Origin: Candidatus Sumerlaeota bacterium
Lineage (GTDB): Bacteria > Sumerlaeota > Sumerlaeia > JADFCT01
Length of the DNA: 5,681 nt
Reading direction: 5' to 3'
NCBI GenBank assembly: GCA_026398575.1
Contig: JAPLSP010000412.1
Span: 1 to 5,681, forward strand
The stretch's first letter is position 1. The number at the start of each line of letters is the position of its first letter. Of this stretch, positions 1 through 5,681 are shown piece by piece. The translations under genes and the position numbers were made by a program. The notes beneath the pieces are model-generated. The model ran no database searches and was not told the DNA's origin. It saw only the letters and a list, made by a program, of their open reading frames with translations.

Positions 1-23
1 ATTCTGCCATCAATGATTCTGCC
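1..23. repeat. Short direct repeat ATTCTGCC upstream of the regulator
   Basis: ATTCTGCC occurs at 1-8 and 16-23, a 15-nt period. The repeat starts at the window edge, so more copies may lie to the left. It could be part of a regulatory site or chance. The rest of the 155 bases before the regulator shows only a weak possible promoter (TTGCCC at 98-103, 17 nt, TCCGAT at 121-126) and no clear LacI-type operator palindrome. Confidence 0.2.
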
Positions 24-155
24 TTCCCCACAAACCAGTTGCATTTCCGGCTTGCTTCATTTTACTAGACGCCTGCCAACAATGAGCATTCTTCATATTG
101 CCCAATCGTTCAGGAAATTGTCCGATAGCCAGGGACCGGAAAAGGCAAGGGCGCT

Positions 156-1166
156 ATGCTCACGATGAAGGAAATCGCTCTGCGCGCGGACGTGACGCGC
201 CAGACGGTCTCGGCGGTGGTGAATCATAAGGCATGGGTCTCGCAAGCCACGCGCGAGCGGGTGGAGCGCATCATTCAGGAGGCCGGCTATCAGCCCAACC
301 GCCATGCGCGTTCGCTGGCGGGCCAAGCTTCGCATCTGATCGGCGTCATTGTCCGCGATATTCAGAATCCTTTCTTCACCAAACTCATAGACGCCATTGA
401 CGCCGCGCTCACGCCCGCCGGCTATACCATCCTCTACGTCAACATCAAGGAAAGCGTCGAAAACGAAATCCGGGCGATTCAAACGCTGATGGCGTATCAC
501 GTGGATGGCATCATCATCACGCCGGCCCATGGCGCCGCGAGCCGGGATCACCTCTGGCATCTCTCCCAGTCCTCGACGCCGTTTGTGTCGCTGCATCCGC
601 TTCCCGGAATCCGAGGAAACTCGGTGACGATGGACGACCAGGCTGCGGGATTTCTGGCGGCCGAGCATCTGATCGAGACTGGGCACCGCCATTTTTGTTT
701 TCTCCAGGGGCCGCCGGGCGCTACCTCGACCACGGAACGCATCCAGGGCTATAAAAACGCGCTGCTCAAGTACCACGTCCCGTTCGATGAGACGATGATT
801 GTGCCGGCGGGCCATCGCCCCGAACATGGCTATCAGGCCGCGCTGGGCGTCTTGAGGAAAAAAGACAATCCTTTCACCGCGCTGATCGCGTTCAGCGATT
901 TTGTCGCGCTCGGCGTTTATAAGGCGGCCCACGAACTGGGCATTGCGATCCCCGATCAGCTGAGCGTTGTCAGCTTCGACGATGTGGATATCGCCGAGTT
1001 GCTCGGGCCGTCGCTGACGACGATCCGCCTGCCGATCACGGAAATGGGAACAGAGATGGCGGGCATCTTGATCGCTGCGATCGCCAGCAAAAACACCGGG
1101 CTTGAACCTGTTGTCAAGATCCTGCCGCTGCGACTGATCCAGCGCCATTCCGTCCGCGGGCTATGA
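156..1166 (+). CDS. LacI/GalR-family transcriptional regulator
   Basis: A full-length (336 aa) sugar-responsive DNA-binding repressor or activator, expected to act as a cytoplasmic dimer. The N-terminal helix-turn-helix covers about residues 4-23 (MKEIALRADV, then recognition helix TRQTVSAVVN). The hinge helix is at 47-56 (PNRHARSLAG), with the Leu54 that this family inserts into the operator minor groove. The effector-binding, periplasmic-binding-protein-like core starts near 61. Family landmarks are RDIQNPFF (67-74), MDDQAAGFLAAEHLIETGHR (159-178), ERIQGY (194-199), FSDFVALG (246-253), FDD (274-276) and the PSLTTIRLPITEMG segment (285-298). ATG 156 is chosen because AAGG lies 5-10 nt upstream (within 141-150); ATG 165 is in frame and would also leave the HTH intact. 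The gene runs convergently into the glycosyltransferase operon, so its targets, probably carbohydrate-use genes, are more likely to the left of the window. The effector sugar cannot be inferred. Family assignment is secure. Confidence 0.96.
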   Translation: MLTMKEIALRADVTRQTVSAVVNHKAWVSQATRERVERIIQEAGYQPNRHARSLAGQASHLIGVIVRDIQNPFFTKLIDAIDAALTPAGYTILYVNIKESVENEIRAIQTLMAYHVDGIIITPAHGAASRDHLWHLSQSSTPFVSLHPLPGIRGNSVTMDDQAAGFLAAEHLIETGHRHFCFLQGPPGATSTTERIQGYKNALLKYHVPFDETMIVPAGHRPEHGYQAALGVLRKKDNPFTALIAFSDFVALGVYKAAHELGIAIPDQLSVVSFDDVDIAELLGPSLTTIRLPITEMGTEMAGILIAAIASKNTGLEPVVKILPLRLIQRHSVRGL

Positions 1167-1169
1167 ACC

Positions 1170-1266
1170 TTGAACGGCAGTTGAACCGCAGAGAACGCAG
1201 AGAACACAAAGAAATTACATTCTTTGTGATCTTTGCGATCTTTGTGGTTAATCAATTGAACGGCGG
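1170..1266. repeat. Three near-identical 11-nt direct repeats bordering the hairpin
   Basis: TTGAACGGCAG (1170-1180) is followed directly by TTGAACCGCAG (1181-1191), whose last eight bases overlap the left arm of the hairpin. TTGAACGGCGG (1256-1266) lies just outside the right arm. The first and third copies share the exact 9-mer TTGAACGGC. They could be a target-site duplication left by insertion of the hairpin, part of the element's own ends, or chance similarity in a short interval. The right copy lies inside the last codons of the glycosyltransferase gene. Confidence 0.45.
1184..1249. repeat. Long imperfect inverted repeat (hairpin) between convergent genes
   Basis: Two 30-nt arms (1184-1213 and 1220-1249) flank a 6-nt loop, ATTACA. 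Pairing position by position gives 25 Watson-Crick pairs, three G-T pairs (1188/1245, 1191/1242, 1200/1233) and two A-A mismatches (1195/1238, 1204/1229). Each arm is built of three degenerate 9-nt units: CGCAGAGAA-like on the left, ATCTTTGYG-like on the right. The G-T pairs become G-U wobbles only in rightward RNA, so the fold is stronger in the regulator's mRNA than in the operon mRNA, where they read A-C. There is no T-tract, so it is not a canonical intrinsic terminator, although its place between two converging 3' ends suits a bidirectional terminator or mRNA 3'-end stabiliser. In reverse translation it gives the peptide NHKDRKDHKE, which resembles spurious ORFs I recall from many environmental genomes. 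It contains the stop codon of the leftward glycosyltransferase (1248-1250). Confidence 0.85.
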
Positions 1267-1973
1267 CGGTTGACGGGATTGTCGAGCAGGCGCACGGGAC
1301 GGAAGCGATAAGCGATCAGATAGCGCATCGCGATGAAGAAGTCGCGCCAGCCGATTTTTTTTCCTTCCTCGAAGGTGCGCGCGCGATAGGAAACGGGCGT
1401 CTCGATGATGCGCTCGCCCATGCGCAGGACCATGGCCGTGACTTCCGGGCAAAACTCGAACCGGCGGCATTCGAGCGGCAGGCGGCAGATCAATTCCGCG
1501 CGCAGCGCCTTATACGCGGTCGCTTCGTCCGTGATCCGGCTGCCATAAAGCAGTGCGGCGGTCCATGCCAGAATTTTATTCGCCACGCGGTTGGGCAGCC
1601 GCATTCCGGTGATCTTCCCGAGGAAGCGCGATCCATAAGCCACGCGCGTTTTGCCTTCGAGAATGGGCTGAATGACGCCGGGGATTTCGGACGGATCGTA
1701 TTCGAGATCGGCGTCCTGGATGATGACGATGTCGCCGGAAACGGCGGTCAGGCCGGTGCGAATGGCCGCGCCTTTTCCCTGGTTTTTTTCATGATAAAGA
1801 ACGATGGTGTCCGGTTTGGATTCCTCGCGCTTGAGAATGTCGCGCGTGCCGTCCGACGAGGCGTCATCCACCAGGATCAGCTCCTTGGCCACGGGAACCG
1901 CGCGCACGCCCCGCAGGACGGCTTCGATCAGCTCGGCTTCGTTGAAGATGGGGATGATAATCGAGAGTTTCAT
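1248..1973 (-). CDS. GT2 glycosyltransferase, polyprenyl-phosphate sugar synthase type
   Basis: A 241-aa GT-A-fold enzyme, expected to transfer a sugar from a nucleotide sugar (GDP-mannose or UDP-sugar) to a polyprenyl phosphate at the cytoplasmic face of the membrane. Visible motifs are SIIIPIFNE (4-12), LVDDASSDGT (34-43), KNQGKGAAIRTGL (63-75), the metal-binding DAD in QDADLEYDP (86-94), YGSRFLG (113-119), TDEATAYKALR (148-158) and the C-terminal RFEFCPEV...ETPVSYRART...EGKKIGWRDF block. This pattern and length match stand-alone DPM1/dolichyl-phosphate-glucose-synthase-like proteins. No C-terminal membrane helices are present. The open frame continues upstream to 2519, but that extension is an out-of-frame reading of the preceding gene. 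ATG 1973 begins the conserved N-terminal strand and overlaps the upstream TGA as ATGA, indicating translational coupling; AAGGAAGG lies about 13 nt upstream. The last residues (NRRRSID) and the stop are encoded at or inside the border of the hairpin repeat. Donor sugar unknown. Confidence 0.95.
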   Translation of the reverse strand: MKLSIIIPIFNEAELIEAVLRGVRAVPVAKELILVDDASSDGTRDILKREESKPDTIVLYHEKNQGKGAAIRTGLTAVSGDIVIIQDADLEYDPSEIPGVIQPILEGKTRVAYGSRFLGKITGMRLPNRVANKILAWTAALLYGSRITDEATAYKALRAELICRLPLECRRFEFCPEVTAMVLRMGERIIETPVSYRARTFEEGKKIGWRDFFIAMRYLIAYRFRPVRLLDNPVNRRRSID

Positions 1974-3343
1974 GCGCGCGCCGTGGCCTTCCTTTCGCGC
2001 CGGATGCGATGCAGTTCCAGCGCCGCCCAAACCGCTGTCAAAATCGCGGCGGGCATGGCCGGCTCTTGATAGCGGGCCAGCGTGATGGGGCCGACCAGGA
2101 AAACATAATAATAAAAGAACGCGAGGAAAGCGAGGAATTCGCGCCATCGCCGGCGCCAGAGGAGCAGCGCGCAGCCGACGGCATCCAGCGCGAGAATGAT
2201 TCCATGCAGGACGATCCAGGGAACGCAGATCGCTAGCAGGCCCCACCGTCCTTGGAGATAATGCCGCGCGGCGGCGATCAATCCTTGCCGCCCGAGAACG
2301 TCCAGCGTTCCCCGTTCGCCGCTCGTGGCGCCCGCCAGTTCGAGCAGGGCGTTGATATTGGGAAGCAGCGCCCAGGGCTTGAGATGAACCTTCGCATAAA
2401 GGAACGGATGCTCGCGTATTTTTTCTTTCGCCAGCTGGTTGAGATACGCCGATCGGGCGCTCATCGAACCGAATCGCTTGGGATCGGCGTCGAAGAATTT
2501 TTGCATCTCCGCCTGCCATTGTTCGCGGATCGTTGGCGCGCTGACGCCGGTTCGCGCCGATTCCATCGCGGCGACGTTATAGAAGTATAGCGTGAAGCCG
2601 CCGATGGTTGTCAGGGTGAATCCCTCGCCGACGGCGCGATTGCGGGCCATCCAGGGCGTCAGGCAAAGAACAAAGATCGCGGCGCCGCCCACCGCCGCCA
2701 TCGCACGGCGCCGCCATGTCTGTTTGCCATCCACGATCAACAGCACAATTTGCGGAACGATCCACAGCATCCCGACCGGCCGGACGAGAACCATCAGCGC
2801 CAGCCACGCCGAGGCCGCCCAAACCCACCGGAGCTCGCGGCGCCTGAGATACAGCGCCCACAGCGCAATCTGTCCGATCACCAGGAATGCATACAAACCG
2901 TCGGAGAGGAAATACATGCAGTTGACGATTCCCGACAGGTTCGCCGCCGCCGCCAATCCGGCGAGCCATCCGCCCGCCCGCCCCCACCAACCGCGCGCAA
3001 CGGCGTAGAGCAACGAACATCCCGCGGTGCCGACCAGGCACTGGAAAAAAATCACGAAGGAAATCGTCGGAGGAAAGACCAGAAAAATCAGCATCACAAA
3101 AACAGGATAGCCCGGCGTGCGAAATGTTTCCGGGAGGAACGGGGGATTGACCGACCGCGAGAACTCCGCGTGGCGCGCCAGGTTGAGCGCGGGATAATAA
3201 TAGGACTCCCAATCGGGCGTCTGAAAGCGTTCAGGATGGGGGAGGGCAATTGCGAACAGAGTTAAGCGCAGCGCCGCCGCGATAATGAATATCACCGCCG
3301 CGTCTTTCAGCCAGGTTCGACTCGCGCTGTGCTTATCATCCAT
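1970..3343 (-). CDS. GT-C membrane glycosyltransferase (ArnT/PMT-like, GT39-related)
   Basis: A 457-aa polytopic inner-membrane protein expected to use a polyprenyl-phosphate-linked sugar and transfer it to an acceptor on the extracytoplasmic side. Helix 1 is at about 14-34. The first outer loop carries the GT-C acidic signature D44-WESYYYPALNLA and then FRTPGYPVF (74-82), both typical of PMT_2/ArnT-like enzymes. Further hydrophobic segments lie at about 82-117, 124-140, 148-165, 173-205, 213-230, 372-395, 402-418 and 428-442. Other landmarks are FLSDGLY (145-151), VRP (187-189), TPWMARNRAVGEG (229-241), GGFTLYFYN (248-256) and, near the end, LARYQEPAMPA (422-432), matching the RY..P..P motif of the family. 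A hydrophilic stretch at about 257-325 is the probable outer-face domain. ATG 3343 lies 12 nt after the upstream stop, with only a weak GAAG-type ribosome site. The acceptor (protein, lipid or glycan) is not evident. Confidence 0.88.
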   Translation of the reverse strand: MDDKHSASRTWLKDAAVIFIIAAALRLTLFAIALPHPERFQTPDWESYYYPALNLARHAEFSRSVNPPFLPETFRTPGYPVFVMLIFLVFPPTISFVIFFQCLVGTAGCSLLYAVARGWWGRAGGWLAGLAAAANLSGIVNCMYFLSDGLYAFLVIGQIALWALYLRRRELRWVWAASAWLALMVLVRPVGMLWIVPQIVLLIVDGKQTWRRRAMAAVGGAAIFVLCLTPWMARNRAVGEGFTLTTIGGFTLYFYNVAAMESARTGVSAPTIREQWQAEMQKFFDADPKRFGSMSARSAYLNQLAKEKIREHPFLYAKVHLKPWALLPNINALLELAGATSGERGTLDVLGRQGLIAAARHYLQGRWGLLAICVPWIVLHGIILALDAVGCALLLWRRRWREFLAFLAFFYYYVFLVGPITLARYQEPAMPAAILTAVWAALELHRIRRERKATARA

Positions 3344-3355
3344 TATGATTCAGCT

Positions 3356-5503
3356 TCATGGCTTCTGCAGTTCATAAACCACCATCGCGCGGTAGGGGTT
3401 CGCGATTATGGCGACCGCCTTATAACCCAGGACGCTTTTATCCTGGTCGGGAATCTGCGGCGCTCCCATCATCTTATGAAACAAGACCAGCGAGTAACCC
3501 AATTGCCGGGCGCGCGTCAGCGCGATATTCAACGCCTTGCGATAAGGCGTATTGAAAGGTATCTTTACCGTCTCGGCCACCTTGACGGCGGGATAATTCG
3601 CCTTGTTGAAATATGCAGTCAGGCACGTGTCATAAGGAGCGCCCGCGATCAAGACCATCGTGTTCGGGCGGTTCTTTTTCAGCCATTCAACCGATTGCGA
3701 ATAGGGGAAAAAGACTTCCGAATCTGTGGTGTTCGACGGCCAGCTCGACATCTTATCTCCAGCGAACGTCACCGGCGAATAGGCGATGCTCAGAACGAAG
3801 CAGGCCGCGATCGCCGTGGCGCCCGCCACTTTCAGGGGGACATCGGCGCGAGCGAGCCATGACAGAAATTCCATCATGAGCACGATCACCGCGGGAAGCA
3901 GCATGAGATGAAAGCGAGCCAGGTCCGCATATTCGCCCGTTTCCAGGAAATGAAACATGAACTGCACGATTCCCAGCGACAGGAGCAGCGCCATTTTCAG
4001 GTAACGCCGGCGCCATAATCCGACGAGCAATCCGCCCAAGGCCAGCGGCGCCAGGCCGGCAAACTGCGCGCATAAATGCGCGGTCACTATTTTCCAGAGA
4101 GGCCAGTACCAGAGATTGGAAATGGTGAGGTGGTAGCCGCGCGTGGCCGAGAAAAATACGCGGAAGACCATGTAAACGCCCAACGGCACGCCGAGGCAAA
4201 AAGCTGCCATGAGTTCCTGGAGCGCCATCTGCGCGCTCCATTGGCGCCGGCGCGTGATCAGGATGGCGCGAACGAGCAGCCGCAGTCCGATAACGCCGGC
4301 CACGATGCCGAAAAGCGAATCTTTGAGAAAAAAGGCAGCGAGCAAGGCGTACCAAGCCGGGCGCCGGCGGATGTCTTGGAATTCCCCGGCGATAATATCT
4401 TCGATATAATAAAAGGCGACCGTCAGCAGCGCGACCGCCGGCATTTCGAGATAAAGCGCGGCCGCGTAAAATCGCACGTTCGGCGCCAGAATAACCAGAA
4501 GCGCGCCAACCATCCCCACGATCCAGGAAGCGCCCTGAAGCGACAGCGAGCGAAACATGAACCAGGCGATCGCGAAAACTGAAACCAGCGGGAGCAGGCG
4601 GAACGTTCCTTCATCCAATGGATACTGGTTTCCGGAAATTCCGATTAGCTGAAACCAGCAGGAAATAAAAGGATACCGGTTGATGTAGTCGTTCAGCGCC
4701 TCGCGGTTATTGAAACCGGAATACAAAATGAGCAATGTTCCCGCCACGGCAAAGATCAGCAGTTTTATCGGTCCTGCCAGGCGCCGCGGCCAGAAAACAA
4801 AGACGCCGGCGATGGCGGCAAAAAACAGAGCATAAGGCGCCATGTCGCCCATAACCAGCGGCGTCAGGATGTTTTTCAGGATGCTGACGCGCGAGATATG
4901 AAATATCTCATCGCCGCCGGCGGGGATATCGCCATAGAGCGCGCCGCCATTGATCAGCAGCGTCAAGAACGCCAAAGCGGCCGGCGCGCCCCATGTCAGC
5001 CACATTGCCGCCCGCTTCCTTGCCACCGGCGTGAGACTCGCGCCGCCAACATCGGAGACGGGCGCCACGGGGGATATTTCGCCTGCCGCCAGCCACGTCC
5101 AGAGCGCGCCCGCGCCCAACAAGACGATGATGGTTGAGAATCGAGCGGGAAAAGCGCCGATCAACTTCGCCAGATCATGCCGTTCGGCGCCGGCGGGAAT
5201 GAGCCAGTAGGGCGCAAATAAATATGCCAGAATGAACAGGCTTCCCAGCGCCACCATTCCCTGCGAGCGCGTCAAGCCCGCGATCTGCTTCAGCGAAATC
5301 AACAAAACGCATGCGAGCAAGACTTTGGCCCAGGGCCAGGGAACCGCGAGCAAAAGGACAAGGATTGGAATCCATGCCAGCTGGTAGTAGCGCTCGAAGC
5401 CGCTTGCGCCTCCGCTGGAGGAGCCGTCTCGGGAGAGCGCCGTCTCCCGCGAGAGCGGTTGCAGCGGTCTTTGCGCCGATTCTTTTTTATGTTTGCGAGC
5501 CAT
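3356..5503 (-). CDS. Large polytopic membrane protein, probable GT-C glycosyltransferase with atypical architecture
   Basis: A 715-aa protein with about 14 hydrophobic segments. After a basic, polar N-terminus (1-38), four segments (about 41-74, which may hold two, 83-102 and 121-139) come before a Pro/Ala/Ser linker (140-164). A GT-C-like core then seems to start near 166: a helix, then an outer loop with the acidic motif GGDEIFHISR (196-205), helices at 223-262, RYPFISCWFQLIG (276-288), helices from 302 onward, ALYLEMPAVALL (349-360), FFLKDSLFG (391-399) and ETGEYADLARFHLMLLP (521-537), resembling the RY..P motif of GT39/PMT_2 proteins. A last helix (557-577) is followed by a soluble domain of about 135 residues (580-715), probably extracytoplasmic. 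Repeated RRR clusters fit cytoplasmic loops. ATG 5503 has GGGGAA 8-9 nt upstream and is the only sensible start. It is first in the three-gene operon, whose other members support a lipid-linked glycosylation role. Exact family not recognised. Confidence 0.8.
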   Translation of the reverse strand: MARKHKKESAQRPLQPLSRETALSRDGSSSGGASGFERYYQLAWIPILVLLLAVPWPWAKVLLACVLLISLKQIAGLTRSQGMVALGSLFILAYLFAPYWLIPAGAERHDLAKLIGAFPARFSTIIVLLGAGALWTWLAAGEISPVAPVSDVGGASLTPVARKRAAMWLTWGAPAALAFLTLLINGGALYGDIPAGGDEIFHISRVSILKNILTPLVMGDMAPYALFFAAIAGVFVFWPRRLAGPIKLLIFAVAGTLLILYSGFNNREALNDYINRYPFISCWFQLIGISGNQYPLDEGTFRLLPLVSVFAIAWFMFRSLSLQGASWIVGMVGALLVILAPNVRFYAAALYLEMPAVALLTVAFYYIEDIIAGEFQDIRRRPAWYALLAAFFLKDSLFGIVAGVIGLRLLVRAILITRRRQWSAQMALQELMAAFCLGVPLGVYMVFRVFFSATRGYHLTISNLWYWPLWKIVTAHLCAQFAGLAPLALGGLLVGLWRRRYLKMALLLSLGIVQFMFHFLETGEYADLARFHLMLLPAVIVLMMEFLSWLARADVPLKVAGATAIAACFVLSIAYSPVTFAGDKMSSWPSNTTDSEVFFPYSQSVEWLKKNRPNTMVLIAGAPYDTCLTAYFNKANYPAVKVAETVKIPFNTPYRKALNIALTRARQLGYSLVLFHKMMGAPQIPDQDKSVLGYKAVAIIANPYRAMVVYELQKP

Positions 5504-5518
5504 AGATTCGATTCCCCG

Positions 5519-5553
5519 GCGAAAGATTATGTTATCCGATCTTCATACGGCAA
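5519..5553 (-). promoter_or_regulatory. Candidate sigma-70-type promoter of the glycosyltransferase operon
   Basis: Reading leftward, TTGCCG (5553-5548) is followed after 16 nt by CATAAT (5531-5526), a 5/6 match to the -10 consensus. Initiation would fall near 5519, giving a leader of about 16 nt that just contains GGGGAA (5517-5512) before ATG 5503. The match is good by eye but not unique proof. Confidence 0.4.
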
Positions 5554-5606
5554 ACCATTTTTTGGCGGACAAAATAGGCGAGGCGCCATTAAGAATTCCG
5601 GGCGCG

Positions 5607-5624
5607 CATAATCTATGGAAGAGG
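5607..5624 (+). promoter_or_regulatory. Candidate -10 box and ribosome binding site of the rightward gene
   Basis: CATAAT (5607-5612) is a 5/6 match to a -10 box. It sits just before GGAAGAGG (5617-5624), a strong Shine-Dalgarno sequence 7 nt from GTG 5632. No convincing -35 hexamer lies 16-18 nt upstream of the -10, so the ribosome site is better supported than the promoter. Confidence 0.35.
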
Positions 5625-5631
5625 ATCTCAA

Positions 5632-5681
5632 GTGAAAAGACTCATGCGGATAGGAACAGCGCCAGCATTTGGAGTGCGGTT
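5632..5681 (+). CDS. Start of a rightward gene, cut by the window edge
   Basis: GTG 5632 follows GGAAGAGG at 7 nt spacing and opens a frame with no stop to the window end. It encodes V/M-KRLMRIGTAPAFGVR, 16 codons plus two bases. An in-frame ATG at 5644 is an alternative start. The basic beginning (KR, R) followed by small and hydrophobic residues could be the n-region of a signal peptide or a membrane anchor, but the visible part is too short to say, and nothing about function can be inferred. It would be divergent from the glycosyltransferase operon across a 128-nt intergenic region. Confidence 0.4.
   Translation, partial: MKRLMRIGTAPAFGVR

Noticed and set aside
80..100. CAATGAGCATTCTTCATATTG as a possible operator palindrome before the regulator.
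   Set aside because: Only AATG/CATT (4-bp arms) is symmetric; the outer CAAT/ATTG is off-register. It lacks the central CG and extended symmetry usual for LacI-family operators.
93..1148. A 351-codon open frame on the minus strand covering nearly all of the regulator gene.
   Set aside because: Its product is rich in Arg, Asp and His with no recognisable motif, and it is the exact antisense of a gene with full LacI-family signatures. GC-rich coding DNA often leaves such shadows.
956..1255. A 99-codon minus-strand frame starting in the hairpin with an NHKDRKDHKE-like peptide.
   Set aside because: The peptide is a translation of the 9-nt repeat units, and the rest is antisense to the regulator. 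Such ORFs are a typical artefact of this repeat.
1170..1260. A rho-independent terminator for either convergent gene.
   Set aside because: The hairpin is present but has no following T-run in either direction, so it is recorded as a repeat with possible terminator function, not as a canonical terminator.
1974..2519. The 182-codon upstream extension of the GT2 frame.
   Set aside because: It is an out-of-frame reading of the preceding membrane glycosyltransferase gene. The conserved N-terminal strand of the GT2 fold begins at the ATG at 1973, which also forms the ATGA overlap.
2140..4380. Recurrent GCCGGCGCC-like words across the two membrane protein genes (for example near 2148, 4008, 4227, 4360), considered as an interspersed DNA motif.
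   Set aside because: Most encode RRR clusters in cytoplasmic loops of membrane proteins or reflect Ala/Arg codon use at this GC level. Spacing is irregular and the flanks differ.
5615..5635. A six-codon ORF (MEEDLK, then TGA) overlapping GTG 5632, as a possible leader peptide.
   Set aside because: Its ATG lacks its own ribosome site and its codons are simply the Shine-Dalgarno of the next gene. Nothing suggests attenuation.

Overview
The window holds four complete protein genes, the first few codons of a probable fifth, and one long imperfect hairpin repeat. It has the look of an uncultured environmental bacterium: fairly GC-rich (upper 50s percent by eye), ordinary ATG starts, and weak to moderate Shine-Dalgarno sequences. 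The hairpin belongs to a type (9-nt periodic ACGCAGAGA / ATCTTTGCG arms) that I recall from PVC-group bacteria, Acidobacteria, Chloroflexi and similar environmental lineages. That is recollection, not a search result, so the phylum is left open.

Layout. Positions 1-155 are non-coding upstream DNA, with the left neighbour out of view. Positions 156-1166 (+) encode a LacI/GalR-family transcription regulator. Positions 1167-1250 carry the hairpin, which sits between two convergent genes and supplies the stop codon of the left-pointing one. From 5503 down to 1248, on the minus strand, lies a tight three-gene operon: a large polytopic membrane protein resembling GT-C glycosyltransferases (715 aa), a second GT-C membrane glycosyltransferase of the ArnT/PMT type (457 aa), and a cytoplasmic GT2 glycosyltransferase of the polyprenyl-phosphate-sugar synthase type (241 aa). 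The junctions are a 12-nt gap and a 4-nt ATGA overlap. Positions 5504-5631 are a divergent intergenic region with a candidate promoter for the operon. A rightward gene probably begins at 5632 and leaves the window.

How the genes fit together. The GT2 enzyme is expected to transfer a sugar from a nucleotide sugar to a polyprenyl phosphate on the cytoplasmic face. The GT-C enzymes would use the flipped lipid-linked sugar on the outer face of the membrane to modify a protein, lipid or glycan. The three genes therefore read as one small lipid-linked glycosylation module. Neither the sugar nor the acceptor can be read from the sequence. The LacI regulator is convergent with this operon and most likely controls sugar-related genes to the left of the window, not the glycosyltransferases.

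The points most worth a second look are the hairpin with its near-repeats at both edges, the unusual architecture of the 715-aa protein, and the matched octamers in the divergent promoter region. I found no RNA gene, CRISPR array, transposase or phage gene.
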